Shown here: positions 9,036-19,645 of the stretch, piece by piece
How positions within the stretch are numbered: the stretch's first letter is position 1
Layout of the letters: the number at the start of each line of letters is the position of its first letter
NCBI GenBank assembly: GCA_030692515.1
Contig: JAUXZS010000024.1
Span: 62,001 to 126,000, forward strand
DNA length: 64,000 bases
Source of the DNA: Bacteroidota bacterium
GTDB lineage: Bacteria; Bacteroidota; Bacteroidia; B-17B0; Aurantibacillaceae
Direction of reading: 5' to 3'
Program-made: the position numbers and the translations under genes
Notes under the pieces: generated by a model
The model's database searches: none
Told to the model about the DNA's origin: nothing
What the model saw: only the letters and a program-made list of their open reading frames with translations

Positions 9036-9072
9036 ATTAATAAATTCAATCGATTTGTCTTAAATTTACACA

Positions 9073-9642
9073 TTGCATACGCTTGAGCCATATTACAACT
9101 GGAGGCATCTTTACATCGCTTCGAAAGACCCTCAGTCGCCTTTTTATGGGCGTGAGTATAATGAAGTTGAATATACCCAAACAATTTATAATTTTTATAT
9201 TCATCCACAGTGGGATGATATAGGAAGTGATACGCTTTACATTAAAATACTATTTGTTGATTATCAGGAAAAATACGCCATTATTGAGTTAATTGGCGAA
9301 TGGAATGACGCTATTAATAATGATATAATGCTTTTAAAACGAGATTTTATTGACGAATTAAATTATGCAGGTATTAATAAATATATTTTAATAGGCGAAA
9401 ATATTCTTAATTTTCATCATAGCGATGATAGTTATTACGAAGAATGGTTTGAAGATAATGGTGATGATGGCTGGATAGTGCTTGTGAATTTTAGAGAACA
9501 TGTTTTAAATGAATTTAAAAAAGCACATATAGATTATTATTTTGTTTTTGGTGGCGAATTAGATGATTTTAATTGGCGTAAATTTTCGCCGGGACAAGTT
9601 TTTGGAAATGTGAGCAAAATAATTGCCAAGAGACTCACTTAA
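9073..9642 (+). CDS. Conserved protein of unknown function (Bacteroidota-type)
   Basis: A 189-residue soluble protein, rich in aromatic and acidic residues, starting with EPYYNWRHLY and containing SPFYGREYNEVEY and IELIGEWNDAINNDIMLLKR. I recognise this as a type of conserved protein seen in Bacteroidota genomes but with no known function. The start is TTG at 9073; no ATG occurs upstream in frame after the previous stop, and conservation-like sequence begins right at the start. No catalytic motif, metal-binding set or signal peptide is visible. It stands between the polysaccharide locus and an O-methyltransferase with short gaps (37 and 48 bp), so co-transcription is possible. Confidence 0.75.
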   Translation: MHTLEPYYNWRHLYIASKDPQSPFYGREYNEVEYTQTIYNFYIHPQWDDIGSDTLYIKILFVDYQEKYAIIELIGEWNDAINNDIMLLKRDFIDELNYAGINKYILIGENILNFHHSDDSYYEEWFEDNGDDGWIVLVNFREHVLNEFKKAHIDYYFVFGGELDDFNWRKFSPGQVFGNVSKIIAKRLT

Positions 9643-9690
9643 TCCTGATTCAGGAAGTAACTATTAACTAATAACAATTGACTATAAGAA

Positions 9691-10326
9691 ATGGAATTTA
9701 TTGACGAGAAAATATCAGATTATTGCGAGGATTTTTCTGAAAAAGAAAGTGAATTATTAAAGGAGTTAAACCGCGAAACAAACTTAAAAATAAATCAACC
9801 GCGCATGTTAAGTGGTCATCTTCAAGGCCGTTTACTAAGTTTTTTATCAAAATTAATTAAACCCAACCAAATATTAGAAATTGGCACTTATACAGGTTAT
9901 TCAGCGCTATGTTTAGCTGAAGGTTTAACCGAAAATGGAAAACTAATAACCATCGACCCAAACGAAGAAACCAATCATTTTGCACAGCAGTTTTTTAATA
10001 AATCTATCTACAAAAACAAAATTGAACTTATAGAAGGACAGGCAAACTCTATAATTCCCACTCTAAAACAAAAGTTTGACATTGTTTTTATTGATGCTGA
10101 TAAAAAAAATTACGTCCTTTACTACGAACTCATAATTGATAAAGTAAAAGCTGGTGGTTTAATTATTGCAGACAATGTGCTTTGGAGCGGTAAAGTTATT
10201 GAAAAAAGCATGGATAATGATACCCTAGCGATTCATCAATTTAATCAAAAAGTAAACTCCGATCCTAGAGTTGAGAATTTACTTTTACCGGTTAGAGACG
10301 GCTTAATGTTGTTACGGAAACTGTGA
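9691..10326 (+). CDS. SAM-dependent O-methyltransferase (catechol/caffeoyl-CoA type)
   Basis: Class I methyltransferase of the Methyltransf_3 family (COMT/CCoAOMT/YrrM-like). The SAM-binding motif I is LEIGTYTGYSALCLAEGL (residues about 68-85), motif II lies in ITIDPN, and the metal-site segment is FIDADKKNYVLYYE followed by IIADNVLWSGKV. The N-terminal PRMLSGHLQGRLLSFL segment is typical of bacterial members. Substrates in bacteria are mostly unknown; it needs a divalent metal and a vicinal hydroxyl acceptor in characterised cases. No link to the polysaccharide genes can be shown beyond proximity. Confidence 0.85.
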   Translation: MEFIDEKISDYCEDFSEKESELLKELNRETNLKINQPRMLSGHLQGRLLSFLSKLIKPNQILEIGTYTGYSALCLAEGLTENGKLITIDPNEETNHFAQQFFNKSIYKNKIELIEGQANSIIPTLKQKFDIVFIDADKKNYVLYYELIIDKVKAGGLIIADNVLWSGKVIEKSMDNDTLAIHQFNQKVNSDPRVENLLLPVRDGLMLLRKL

Positions 10327-10335
10327 CATTTAATG

Positions 10336-10410
10336 AAACTCTTTATATTTTACTTATTTAAACGTTAAAAAAAACTCATTATTAGGTTAAATACAAAATT
10401 TAAAGAGTTT
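10336..10410 (+). terminator. Long-loop inverted repeat after the O-methyltransferase
   Basis: AAACTCTTTA at 10336-10345 is exactly complementary to TAAAGAGTTT at 10401-10410, which is followed by a short T run. The loop is long (55 nt), so this could be a weak terminator or a chance AT-rich repeat. Confidence 0.22.
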
Positions 10411-10481
10411 TTGGACAAAAAGAACAACCCATTTCATACTTTTACGTACAAATAACACAAAAAGACTCTTTTTCCATTATT

Positions 10482-11099
10482 ATGAAAATAAAATCACTTA
10501 TAACCTTCATTTTAATTTTTATGGGTTTATCTATAGCTCTTTCTCAAACTGTTGATCCAATGCTTGAAACCCAGATAAAAGACGGTGATATTATTTTTAT
10601 TAAAACCGATAAGGCAAATAGCCTATTGCCAAATGGAAATAGTAAATTTAATTATGCAGGAGTTATTTTTTTAGAAGACGAAGTGCCAATGGTTTATTAT
10701 GCCACCGAACCTTTAAAGAAAATAAATATTGATGAGTTTAAAAAAATGTCACTTGGTGGTGATTTTATTATTAAGCGTTTAATAGAACAAGAAGTACTTA
10801 CAAAAGATGTTATTGATAGAATGCGTGGCTGGGCAAAAGCAAAATTAGGAGTGCATTACGATAATAAAATTAAATTAAATAACGATGAATTATATAATGC
10901 AGAGTTTGTTTGGAAAATATACAAATCATGCTTAGGCCTTCCTCTTTCAGAACCAAAAGAAATTAAAGAATACAAAATTGAAGATGCTAATGCTAAAGAA
11001 TTTTTAATTGATGCTTTTGGGGAGAAAGTTTTTGAAGAAAAAATTGTTGCAATTGGCGACCTTTACCGCTCTACTTTTTTAGAGGACAAACCAAAATAA
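10482..11099 (+). CDS. Exported YiiX/YebB-like papain-fold protein lacking catalytic residues
   Basis: Signal peptide at residues 1-21 (cleavage near ALSQ-T). The mature part follows the YiiX/YebB permuted NlpC/P60 layout: DGDIIF near residue 34, a hydrophobic strand where the family has SHVGI, and a YxxEhVWKIY helix near the end. Here the histidine position reads Y58 (FNYAGV) and the cysteine position reads N139 (LYNAEFVWKIY), so both core catalytic residues are replaced. The protein may bind a lipid or peptide without cleaving it. The family call is from motif spacing by eye. A 155-bp gap precedes it, so it probably has its own promoter. Confidence 0.65.
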   Translation: MKIKSLITFILIFMGLSIALSQTVDPMLETQIKDGDIIFIKTDKANSLLPNGNSKFNYAGVIFLEDEVPMVYYATEPLKKINIDEFKKMSLGGDFIIKRLIEQEVLTKDVIDRMRGWAKAKLGVHYDNKIKLNNDELYNAEFVWKIYKSCLGLPLSEPKEIKEYKIEDANAKEFLIDAFGEKVFEEKIVAIGDLYRSTFLEDKPK

Positions 11100-11198
11100 T
11101 TTATTTTTAATCTTCCCGCAAGTCTAATATATGATATTGTTATTGGTAAATTTAAATAACAGCCGTCATAAACCACTTAGCATCTACTAACAAACGTT

Positions 11199-11263
11199 TA
11201 ATTTATTTTTGACTTTGCTAATAAAGATTTGTATCTTCATATAGCAAATTTCAGGGATAGACA
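11199..11263 (+). repeat. Leader repeat, copy A, with promoter-like boxes
   Basis: This stretch matches 12102-12164 at roughly three quarters of positions by eye, with identical cores TTTGCT, ATTTGTATCTTCA and TAGACA. A TTTG and the box TATCTTCA lie about 20 bp apart, close to the Bacteroidota sigma-A layout (TTTG, about 19 bp, TAnnTTTG). It ends 53 bp before the GDCCVxC-protein gene, so it is probably that gene's promoter and leader. Confidence 0.5.
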
Positions 11264-11316
11264 AAAAGAGTAATCCAACGGTAAAAAGGACATCACATCC
11301 ATAGGTAAAAAAAAGC

Positions 11317-11649
11317 ATGATGACCATAAAACATTTTTTATTAATCAATACAGCAATCGTTTTAGTTCAATGCGGTAGCCCAACAAAAAACAATAATACT
11401 TCAGATAAATCTAAAAATGCAAAGGACTCCTGTTGTGCTAAAAAAATCTTAAGCACTAACAATCAAATTACAATGAAATCTGAAATTACTTGTCCTAAAT
11501 GTGGTTATAAAAAAAAGGAGGTAATGCCTACAAACATTTGTGTTATTAAATATAATTGCGAAAAATGTAATGAAGAATTGAGACCAAAAAATGGTGATTG
11601 CTGCGTATTTTGTACCCATGGTACACACAAATGTCCTTCAATGCAATAA
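11317..11649 (+). CDS. GDCCVxC-domain cysteine-rich protein with lipoprotein-like N terminus
   Basis: Residues 53-110 form the small domain of the GDCCVxC family: CxxC pairs C59/C62 and C81/C84, a lone C75, the signature G93-D-C-C-V-F-C99, and a final CPSMQ. Some homologues are annotated as selenoproteins, and the family is of unknown function, perhaps metal- or redox-related. This copy has an extra 52 residues: a hydrophobic stretch ending at C19 (LVQC, an imperfect lipobox) and a polar linker with a CC pair (39-40). If translation began at the ATG at 11473 (residue 53) the protein would have the ordinary family size. Both starts are possible; the hydrophobic leader favours the long form. 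Confidence 0.72.
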   Translation: MMTIKHFLLINTAIVLVQCGSPTKNNNTSDKSKNAKDSCCAKKILSTNNQITMKSEITCPKCGYKKKEVMPTNICVIKYNCEKCNEELRPKNGDCCVFCTHGTHKCPSMQ

Positions 11650-11913
11650 TCTACGCCAACACATATTACTCGTTGACGTTTTAATAACTCGAGCGATTTG
11701 TATGCCGCCTTTGCCCATCGCTTATGGCAAGTTGGTGACCATTAATTAGTCGACCATCAAATTCTCGGTAACGCCTATCTTTATTGATTTAAATTTTAAA
11801 TTACGGGATAAATATCTGCCGGAAATATTTACAACATCTTAAATTTTCGGTATTTTTTTGTCACTTTTGGCGCTCAAAAGTAACCAAAACGCTTTTGATC
11901 TTTTGAAGGAGAT

Positions 11914-12009
11914 TTTTATTTTGGCGATGTAGAGACAGCCAAAATAAAACCATTGTCTGTCTAAACTCATGTCTGCATGCCGATTCAACTAACCGCAGAG
12001 TTTAGACAG
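11914..12009. repeat. Two consecutive perfect 12-bp inverted repeats
   Basis: TTTTATTTTGGC (11914-11925) pairs with GCCAAAATAAAA (11938-11949) across a 12-nt loop. CTGTCTAAACTC (11957-11968) pairs with GAGTTTAGACAG (11998-12009) across a 29-nt loop; an alternative pairing of GCAGAG near 11995 with CTCTGC just downstream could compete. They lie between genes that point the same way. Terminator, recombination site or processed RNA are all possible. Confidence 0.55.
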
Positions 12010-12101
12010 CAATTATCTCTGCAAAAAATCAAAATAACATTAGGTTGAAAAACTGTGCGCCCATAAAATTTATTTTCTAAATTGACTTTTTGAGGGTTGA
12101 C

Positions 12102-12164
12102 TAATTAATTTTGATTTGCTCACAAACATTTGTATCTTCAAATAAACATTTGCGGGTGTAGACA
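12102..12164 (+). repeat. Leader repeat, copy B, with promoter-like boxes
   Basis: Second copy of the element at 11199-11263. TTTG and TATCTTCA are about 19 bp apart. It ends about 80 bp before the Rieske-flavodoxin gene. Both copies sit in the same orientation and just upstream of a redox- or metal-type gene, so a shared promoter/leader is the simplest reading. Confidence 0.5.
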
Positions 12165-12243
12165 TAGGTAGCTACTAAAACCAAACTGCGACATCCACAA
12201 AACTAGGCACAATGGTGAACAACAAATAAAATAAATTTTAATT

Positions 12244-13374
12244 ATGAATTACGTTAAAGTTTGTACACTAGAAGAATTACCAAACAACTCGCAAAAGGTG
12301 GTTAGTTTGGGTAATATTAAAATAGCACTTTTTCATTTTAATGAAAAAGTGTCTGCAATAGGAAATGCGTGTTTGCATAAGGCTGGTCCTTTGGGATTAG
12401 GAGAAGTGTCTTCAAAATATAATGGTCTTTATATAACCTGCCCATGGCACGGCTGGGAATATAATATTGAAACAGGGAGTGCACCACCAGGTTTTTTGGA
12501 CCAGCAGGCATTATATGAGGTCAGAATAGAAAATGAATTTATATTCATAAGCGAAGAACCAATAGTGAAAGCGAATAAAGAGCATCCTGATAATCCTTTA
12601 TTAGAAGATTTAATAAAACTAAAATACCAAACAAGTGAAAACAGCTTAAATATTTTAGGCATTAGCACCACTAATTTATCCTCTAACCTTCCTCGGTTTT
12701 CTACATCTGAAGATGCTTTGGAAAAATCACTGTCCTATGCAAAAGAAAAATATGGGGCCAGTACAAAAATGGTAAAATTAAGGGATCTGGAATTTCGTAA
12801 TTGCGAAGGATATTATTCACAACATAGCCACGCCTGTACATGGCCTTGTAGCATTACTGAAATGGATGCTGAAGATGGTATGACACAAGTGTATGAAAGC
12901 ATGATATTATGGGCAGATATCTTGATTGTATCAACTCCAATACGATGGGGGAATGCTTCGGCCTTGTATTATAAAATGGCCGAACGCTTAAATTGCGTGC
13001 AAAATCAAATCACGATTAACAATAAAGTTCTAATAAAAAACAAAGTTGCTTCTTTTATTATTACAGGTGGTCAAGATAATATACAACAAGTTGCTGGGCA
13101 AATGATGTATTTTTTTACAGACCTTGGATTTACCTTTCCACCATTTAGTTTTTTAGGTTGGAGTCGTGGTTGGACCGCAGAAGATATGGATAAAAATGTA
13201 CTGCAGTTTAAAAAGAGCGAATATATTAAACGTACTTCTAAAGAAATTGTTGATAATAGCATTGAAGTATTAAGGCAGATTAAAAATGTGAATAACGCTA
13301 ACATTCATTCACCTAAACCAAAACGAAATGATTCGTTAAGTATTGATATTGAAAACAAAGACATGAATATATAA
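12244..13374 (+). CDS. Rieske [2Fe-2S] / NAD(P)H-dependent FMN reductase (flavodoxin-fold) fusion
   Basis: Residues 1-105 are a Rieske domain with the full cluster set C43-x-H45 (ACLHKAGPLG) and C66-x2-H69 (CPWHGWEY), of the nitrite-reductase small-subunit/ferredoxin type. Residues about 135-350 are a flavodoxin-fold FMN reductase: NILGISTTNLSSN at the phosphate loop, VSTPIRWGNASALYYKMAERL at the flavin ring site. A polar tail of about 30 residues ends the protein. The fusion would pass electrons between flavin and the 2Fe-2S cluster inside one cytosolic polypeptide; the acceptor is unknown. Its position 144 bp before katG suggests a role under oxidative stress, which is inference. Confidence 0.83.
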   Translation: MNYVKVCTLEELPNNSQKVVSLGNIKIALFHFNEKVSAIGNACLHKAGPLGLGEVSSKYNGLYITCPWHGWEYNIETGSAPPGFLDQQALYEVRIENEFIFISEEPIVKANKEHPDNPLLEDLIKLKYQTSENSLNILGISTTNLSSNLPRFSTSEDALEKSLSYAKEKYGASTKMVKLRDLEFRNCEGYYSQHSHACTWPCSITEMDAEDGMTQVYESMILWADILIVSTPIRWGNASALYYKMAERLNCVQNQITINNKVLIKNKVASFIITGGQDNIQQVAGQMMYFFTDLGFTFPPFSFLGWSRGWTAEDMDKNVLQFKKSEYIKRTSKEIVDNSIEVLRQIKNVNNANIHSPKPKRNDSLSIDIENKDMNI

Positions 13375-13506
13375 TTAAATAAATTTAATAACTGAGCAAC
13401 TATCACTAAAAATATTTACTAAAAAAAAGTATTTCGTTTTTCAAAGACAATCTTGCCAATAATTAAATTTTAAATAATTGGTAAAAACAATAAATAAAAA
13501 CAATAA

Positions 13507-15699
<2,193 letters not shown>

Positions 15700-15714
15700 T
15701 TTGTTAGTTAAATG

Positions 15715-15749
15715 TACAAGGAATGCTAAATAATTTAGCATTCCTTGTA
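15715..15749. terminator. Bidirectional terminator hairpin between katG and uvrA
   Basis: A perfect 17-bp stem with a one-base centre (TACAAGGAATGCTAAAT paired with its complement) lies 15 bp after the katG stop, in the spacer between two converging genes. Neither side has a strong T run, but the length and place support termination in both directions. Confidence 0.7.
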
Positions 15750-15806
15750 AAAACTTAATTCCTAAACAAAGCTTTAAAATAGCTTGAAGAACATTATGGT
15801 TGATGC

Positions 15807-18683
15807 TTAACCTTTTAATTCTTTTTTTAAAAATGGAGCTGTATAGCTTCTTTTTTCTTTTATCAACTCTTCCGGAGTACCGGCAAATAAAATTTCTCCG
15901 CCACCTTTACCGCCTTCCGGTCCAAGGTCGATAATATGATCTGCCACTTTAATGATATCCATATTATGTTCTATTACTAAAACAGTATTGCCATTATTTA
16001 CCAAACGGTAAAGTACTACTAATAAAATACGAATATCTTCAAAGTGTAAACCTGTAGTTGGTTCATCCAAAATATAAAAAGTATTTCCTGTATCGCGTTT
16101 ACTTAATTCGGTTGCTAGTTTTACACGCTGCGCCTCTCCTCCACTTAATGTCGTAGCCTGTTGCCCAAGTGTAATATATCCCAATCCAACATCCTGCAAT
16201 GTTTTTATTTGTCGGAAAATAGTTGGAACCATTTCAAAAAACTCACAAGCCTGATCAATTGTCATGTTTAAGACATCAGAAATAGATTTTCCTTTATATC
16301 TTATTTCTAACGTTTCGCGGTTATAACGTTTACCATTACATACATCGCAACCCACATAAACATCGGGTAAAAAATTCATTTCAATTGTTTTAACACCCGC
16401 TCCACCGCAAGTTTCGCATCGTCCACCTTTTACATTAAACGAAAAGCGACCGGGTTTATAGCCCCGAATTTTAGCCTCGGGTAATTCTGCAAATAAACTT
16501 CTTATATCTGAAAAAACATTTGTGTAGGTTGCAGGATTACTGCGTGGTGTTCTGCCAATTGGAGATTGGTCAATCTCAATTACTTTATCAACATTATCCA
16601 ACCCTGTAATTGATTTATAAGCTAAAGGTTTTTTTTCTGAGTTATAAAAATGTGCAGATAACAAAGGATATAAGGTTCCATTAATTAAACTACTTTTTCC
16701 ACTTCCACTTACTCCTGTTACGCAAATAAATTTACCTAAAGGAAAATCAACATTTACATTTTTTAAATTGTGGCCAGTGCAACCTTTTAGAGTTATTTTT
16801 TTACCGTTTCCCTTTCGTCTTTCTTTTGGAATTTCAATTTTAAATTTACCGGTAATATATTTTGCAGTAACGGTATCAAACTTTAACATCTCTTTTGGAG
16901 TTGCCGCTGCAACTACTCTACCACCGTGTATTCCGGCACCAGGACCAATATCAATTAAATAGTCGCACTCCATCATCATATCTTTATCATGCTCAACAAC
17001 TAAAACACTATTACCAACATCGCGTAAATTTTTTAATGCAGTAATTAAACGCACATTATCGCGTTGATGCAAACCAATACTAGGTTCATCTAAAATATAT
17101 AACACACCAACCAATTGCGAACCAATTTGGGTAGCTAAACGAATACGCTGAGCCTCGCCCCCACTAAGTGTTTTAGAAGATCTATTTATGGTAACGTAAT
17201 CTAAACCAACTTCCATTAAAAATTGAATACGAGAACGAATTTCTTTTAAAACTTCTACTGCAATTGTATTTTGAGTTTTAGTTAATTTTTTTTCTACATC
17301 CTTAAACCAAAGTTGTAAAACAGAAATATCCATTTCTGATAATTCAGCAATATTTTTATCGGCAATTTTAAAATAAAGCGATTCTTTTTTTAATCTTGTG
17401 CCATGGCAAGTTGGGCAATCTTTTTTATTTGTAAAGCCTTGTGCCCATCGCAACATTCCTGGGCTTGGATCGTCCTCAGCCTGACGAGTAATAAAAGTAG
17501 CTACACCTTCAAAATTGGTATTATAAGTTCCACCTTCGGTAGTTACTTTAAACAATTCATCACTACCATACAATAAAACATTTACAGCTTCTTCACTTAA
17601 ATCTTCGAAAGGAGTATTTAAATTAAAATTATATACAGCGCCAATAGCTTCAAGTTGTTTAAATATCCAACCTCCTCCACTTTTTTGAGCACCAATTGGC
17701 GCAACTGCACCTTTTGCAATAGAGAGTTTTGGATTAGTCACAATTTTTGAAATATCAATTTCAGAAACTTCACCTAAGCCATTACAATTCGGACAAGCTC
17801 CATACGGAGAATTAAATGAAAATAAATTTGGTGCAGGTTCGTCATAACTAATACCACTTGTTGGACACATTAACGAGCGGCTAAAAAATCTTGGTTTTAC
17901 CGAATTAGTATTGGTTGTTTTTTTCTTTTGTTTAGTTTCTTCTTCGTGCTCAATAACCATCAAAATACCCTTACCATGTTTCATGGCAGTTTGTAATGAT
18001 TGGTTTAAACGTGATTTAATATCCGATAAAATTTCTAATCTATCAATTACAATTTCAATATCATGAATTTTGTAACGATCTACTTGCATTTTTGGTGTGA
18101 TGTCAATTATTTGTCCGTCTACTCTAACTTTATTAAAGCCGCGTTTTCGAATATCTTCAAATAGCTCGCGGTAATGACCTTTACGGGCTCTAACAATAGG
18201 AGATAATAAATTAATTTTTCTGTTTTTGTATTCGCTAATAATTAAATCGATGATTTGATCGTCACTGTATCGTACCATTTTTTCGCCAGTGACATATGAA
18301 TAAGCTTGGCCTGCACGCGCAAACAACAAGCGCATAAAATCATAAATTTCTGTAATAGTGCCAACCGTTGAGCGAGGATTTTTATTAACTGTTTTTTGCT
18401 CGATAGAAATTACAGGGCTTAGGCCTGAAATTTTATCTACATCAGGTCTTTCTAAATTCCCTAAAAATTGACGAGCATAAGATGAAAAACTTTCAATATA
18501 ACGACGTTGTCCTTCAGCATAAATTGTATCAAAGGCTAAAGAGGATTTCCCACTACCACTAAGGCCTGTAATAACAACTAATTTATTTCTTGGAATAGTT
18601 AGTGAAATATCTTTTAAGTTATGAGAACGTGCTCCAATAACTTCAATAATTTCCTCATCAACAATATTTGATTTCATATTCAA
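15807..18683 (-). CDS. uvrA: Excinuclease ABC subunit A, UvrA
   Basis: DNA-damage recognition ATPase of nucleotide excision repair. Two ABC modules are visible: Walker A GLSGSGKSS (residues about 38-46) and GVSGSGKSS (about 655), with ABC signatures TLSGGEAQRIRLA and TLSGGEAQRVKLA. The UvrA C-terminal zinc module is intact (CETCGGAG, then CDVCNGKRY). The first zinc site near residue 270 reads CPTSG instead of CxxC, a change I associate with Bacteroidota UvrA proteins rather than damage. Length 958 is normal. The ATG at 18683 gives the usual short lead-in before IEVIGARSHNLK. Confidence 0.96.
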   Translation of the reverse strand: MNMKSNIVDEEIIEVIGARSHNLKDISLTIPRNKLVVITGLSGSGKSSLAFDTIYAEGQRRYIESFSSYARQFLGNLERPDVDKISGLSPVISIEQKTVNKNPRSTVGTITEIYDFMRLLFARAGQAYSYVTGEKMVRYSDDQIIDLIISEYKNRKINLLSPIVRARKGHYRELFEDIRKRGFNKVRVDGQIIDITPKMQVDRYKIHDIEIVIDRLEILSDIKSRLNQSLQTAMKHGKGILMVIEHEEETKQKKKTTNTNSVKPRFFSRSLMCPTSGISYDEPAPNLFSFNSPYGACPNCNGLGEVSEIDISKIVTNPKLSIAKGAVAPIGAQKSGGGWIFKQLEAIGAVYNFNLNTPFEDLSEEAVNVLLYGSDELFKVTTEGGTYNTNFEGVATFITRQAEDDPSPGMLRWAQGFTNKKDCPTCHGTRLKKESLYFKIADKNIAELSEMDISVLQLWFKDVEKKLTKTQNTIAVEVLKEIRSRIQFLMEVGLDYVTINRSSKTLSGGEAQRIRLATQIGSQLVGVLYILDEPSIGLHQRDNVRLITALKNLRDVGNSVLVVEHDKDMMMECDYLIDIGPGAGIHGGRVVAAATPKEMLKFDTVTAKYITGKFKIEIPKERRKGNGKKITLKGCTGHNLKNVNVDFPLGKFICVTGVSGSGKSSLINGTLYPLLSAHFYNSEKKPLAYKSITGLDNVDKVIEIDQSPIGRTPRSNPATYTNVFSDIRSLFAELPEAKIRGYKPGRFSFNVKGGRCETCGGAGVKTIEMNFLPDVYVGCDVCNGKRYNRETLEIRYKGKSISDVLNMTIDQACEFFEMVPTIFRQIKTLQDVGLGYITLGQQATTLSGGEAQRVKLATELSKRDTGNTFYILDEPTTGLHFEDIRILLVVLYRLVNNGNTVLVIEHNMDIIKVADHIIDLGPEGGKGGGEILFAGTPEELIKEKRSYTAPFLKKELKG

Positions 18684-18748
18684 AAGTACTCTAAGAACAA
18701 TTTACTCTAACAATAGTTTATAATTATAACTAAAGAAAACGAAAAGAT

Positions 18749-19051
18749 TTAAGAATGTAAAATTAGTTTAACAACAAAATTTACAACTAAAATTGCAGCT
18801 GTTGAACTAAAAAAAACAACAATGTATTTTGATCCATTTTGAAATGAAAATAATAAATGACAAATTGTAAAACCTATTGTAAACAAAAATGGAAGCAAAC
18901 TCGCATTTAATTTCAAACTCTCCATTATTTCGCCGCGAAGTAATGCAATAAATGCTCGCTGCATACCGCAACCCGGACAATCTAAACCAATCAAGCTTTT
19001 TATAGAGCAAGTAAATAAATGCTCTTCAAAAAAACTTATTAGTGTTTCCAA
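18749..19051 (-). CDS. DUF2752 family small membrane protein
   Basis: A 100-residue protein with the family's hallmark C25-P-G-C28-GMQRAF motif, followed by two hydrophobic stretches (about 48-66 and 74-95). The role is unknown; the paired cysteines suggest a metal or redox site at the membrane face. It lies 3 bp after the upstream small membrane protein gene, so the two are made together. Confidence 0.8.
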   Translation of the reverse strand: METLISFFEEHLFTCSIKSLIGLDCPGCGMQRAFIALLRGEIMESLKLNASLLPFLFTIGFTICHLLFSFQNGSKYIVVFFSSTAAILVVNFVVKLILHS

Positions 19052-19054
19052 AAT

Positions 19055-19465
19055 TTAAAAATTAAGAAAACTAGAAGCAATACTTCCAACTAATAAAACA
19101 TAAGCAATTAATAATAAAATGCCTAAACCAACTAAACATAAGCCAATAATGGCACAAATTTTACCAGCCTTTACATTTTTATAAGAAGCCAATGAATATT
19201 TTCCTGGATTGGCTTGGTATTCTTTTTCGGCAGTTGAAGCAAGAACAAGGGCAACTATAGCGGTAATTATAGAAACAATACCATAACACCAGCAAAAACA
19301 AATTGAAAGAATTCCTAAAACTAAAACACCAACGCTATTTGGAATATTTTGATATCCATTAGGAAAATTTGAATTAATATTAGTTTGAATTGGTGAAGAA
19401 GAAGTCGTTTCAAATTTTGGAATGTTGTCTTCAGGATTTAAATTATTTATTTCAGGAGGGTTCAT
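19055..19465 (-). CDS. Small two-TM membrane protein with cysteine cluster (CD225/DUF4190-like)
   Basis: A proline- and asparagine-rich N-terminal tail (residues 1-42) is followed by a hydrophobic segment with CFCWCYG (about 45-75), a polar loop with YSLASYKNVKAGKICA, and a second membrane segment (about 100-130). The layout resembles the dispanin/CD225 and DUF4190 groups; homologues in Bacteroidota often sit beside a DUF2752 gene, as here. Function unknown. The 180-bp spacer upstream separates it from a divergent gene, so its promoter should be there. Confidence 0.72.
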   Translation of the reverse strand: MNPPEINNLNPEDNIPKFETTSSSPIQTNINSNFPNGYQNIPNSVGVLVLGILSICFCWCYGIVSIITAIVALVLASTAEKEYQANPGKYSLASYKNVKAGKICAIIGLCLVGLGILLLIAYVLLVGSIASSFLNF

Positions 19466-19645
19466 AGTTTCTATTTATATCTAAAATTAAAAATAAAAAC
19501 TAGGATAATTTTTTTTAATATTCAAAATTCAATAATTTAAATTTAAACACTTGATTTATAGTAATTTATAATAAATTAGATGCATTTATCTTAATTAATC
19601 TAAAACGATTTAAAATAATACTTAATTTTATAAAAAAAACAAAAA

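Larger units (their letters stand above)
11650..12243. other. Non-coding accessory stretch of about 590 bp
   Basis: No convincing gene on either strand. It holds short runs of degraded, coding-like sequence (for example around 11860-11890), two long hairpins (11914-11949 and 11957-12009), and a second copy of the leader repeat (12102-12164) just before the Rieske-flavodoxin gene. Base composition is less AT-rich than ordinary spacers in this window. It may be the remains of inserted or exchanged DNA. Confidence 0.55.

Noticed and set aside
11650-12243. Missed protein-coding gene
   Set aside because: All six frames are broken at short intervals; coding-like fragments are too short to support a gene.
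17800-17900. Damaged first zinc site in UvrA (CPTSG in place of CxxC)
   Set aside because: I recall the same replacement in UvrA from other Bacteroidota and the rest of the protein is intact, so it looks like a lineage trait.
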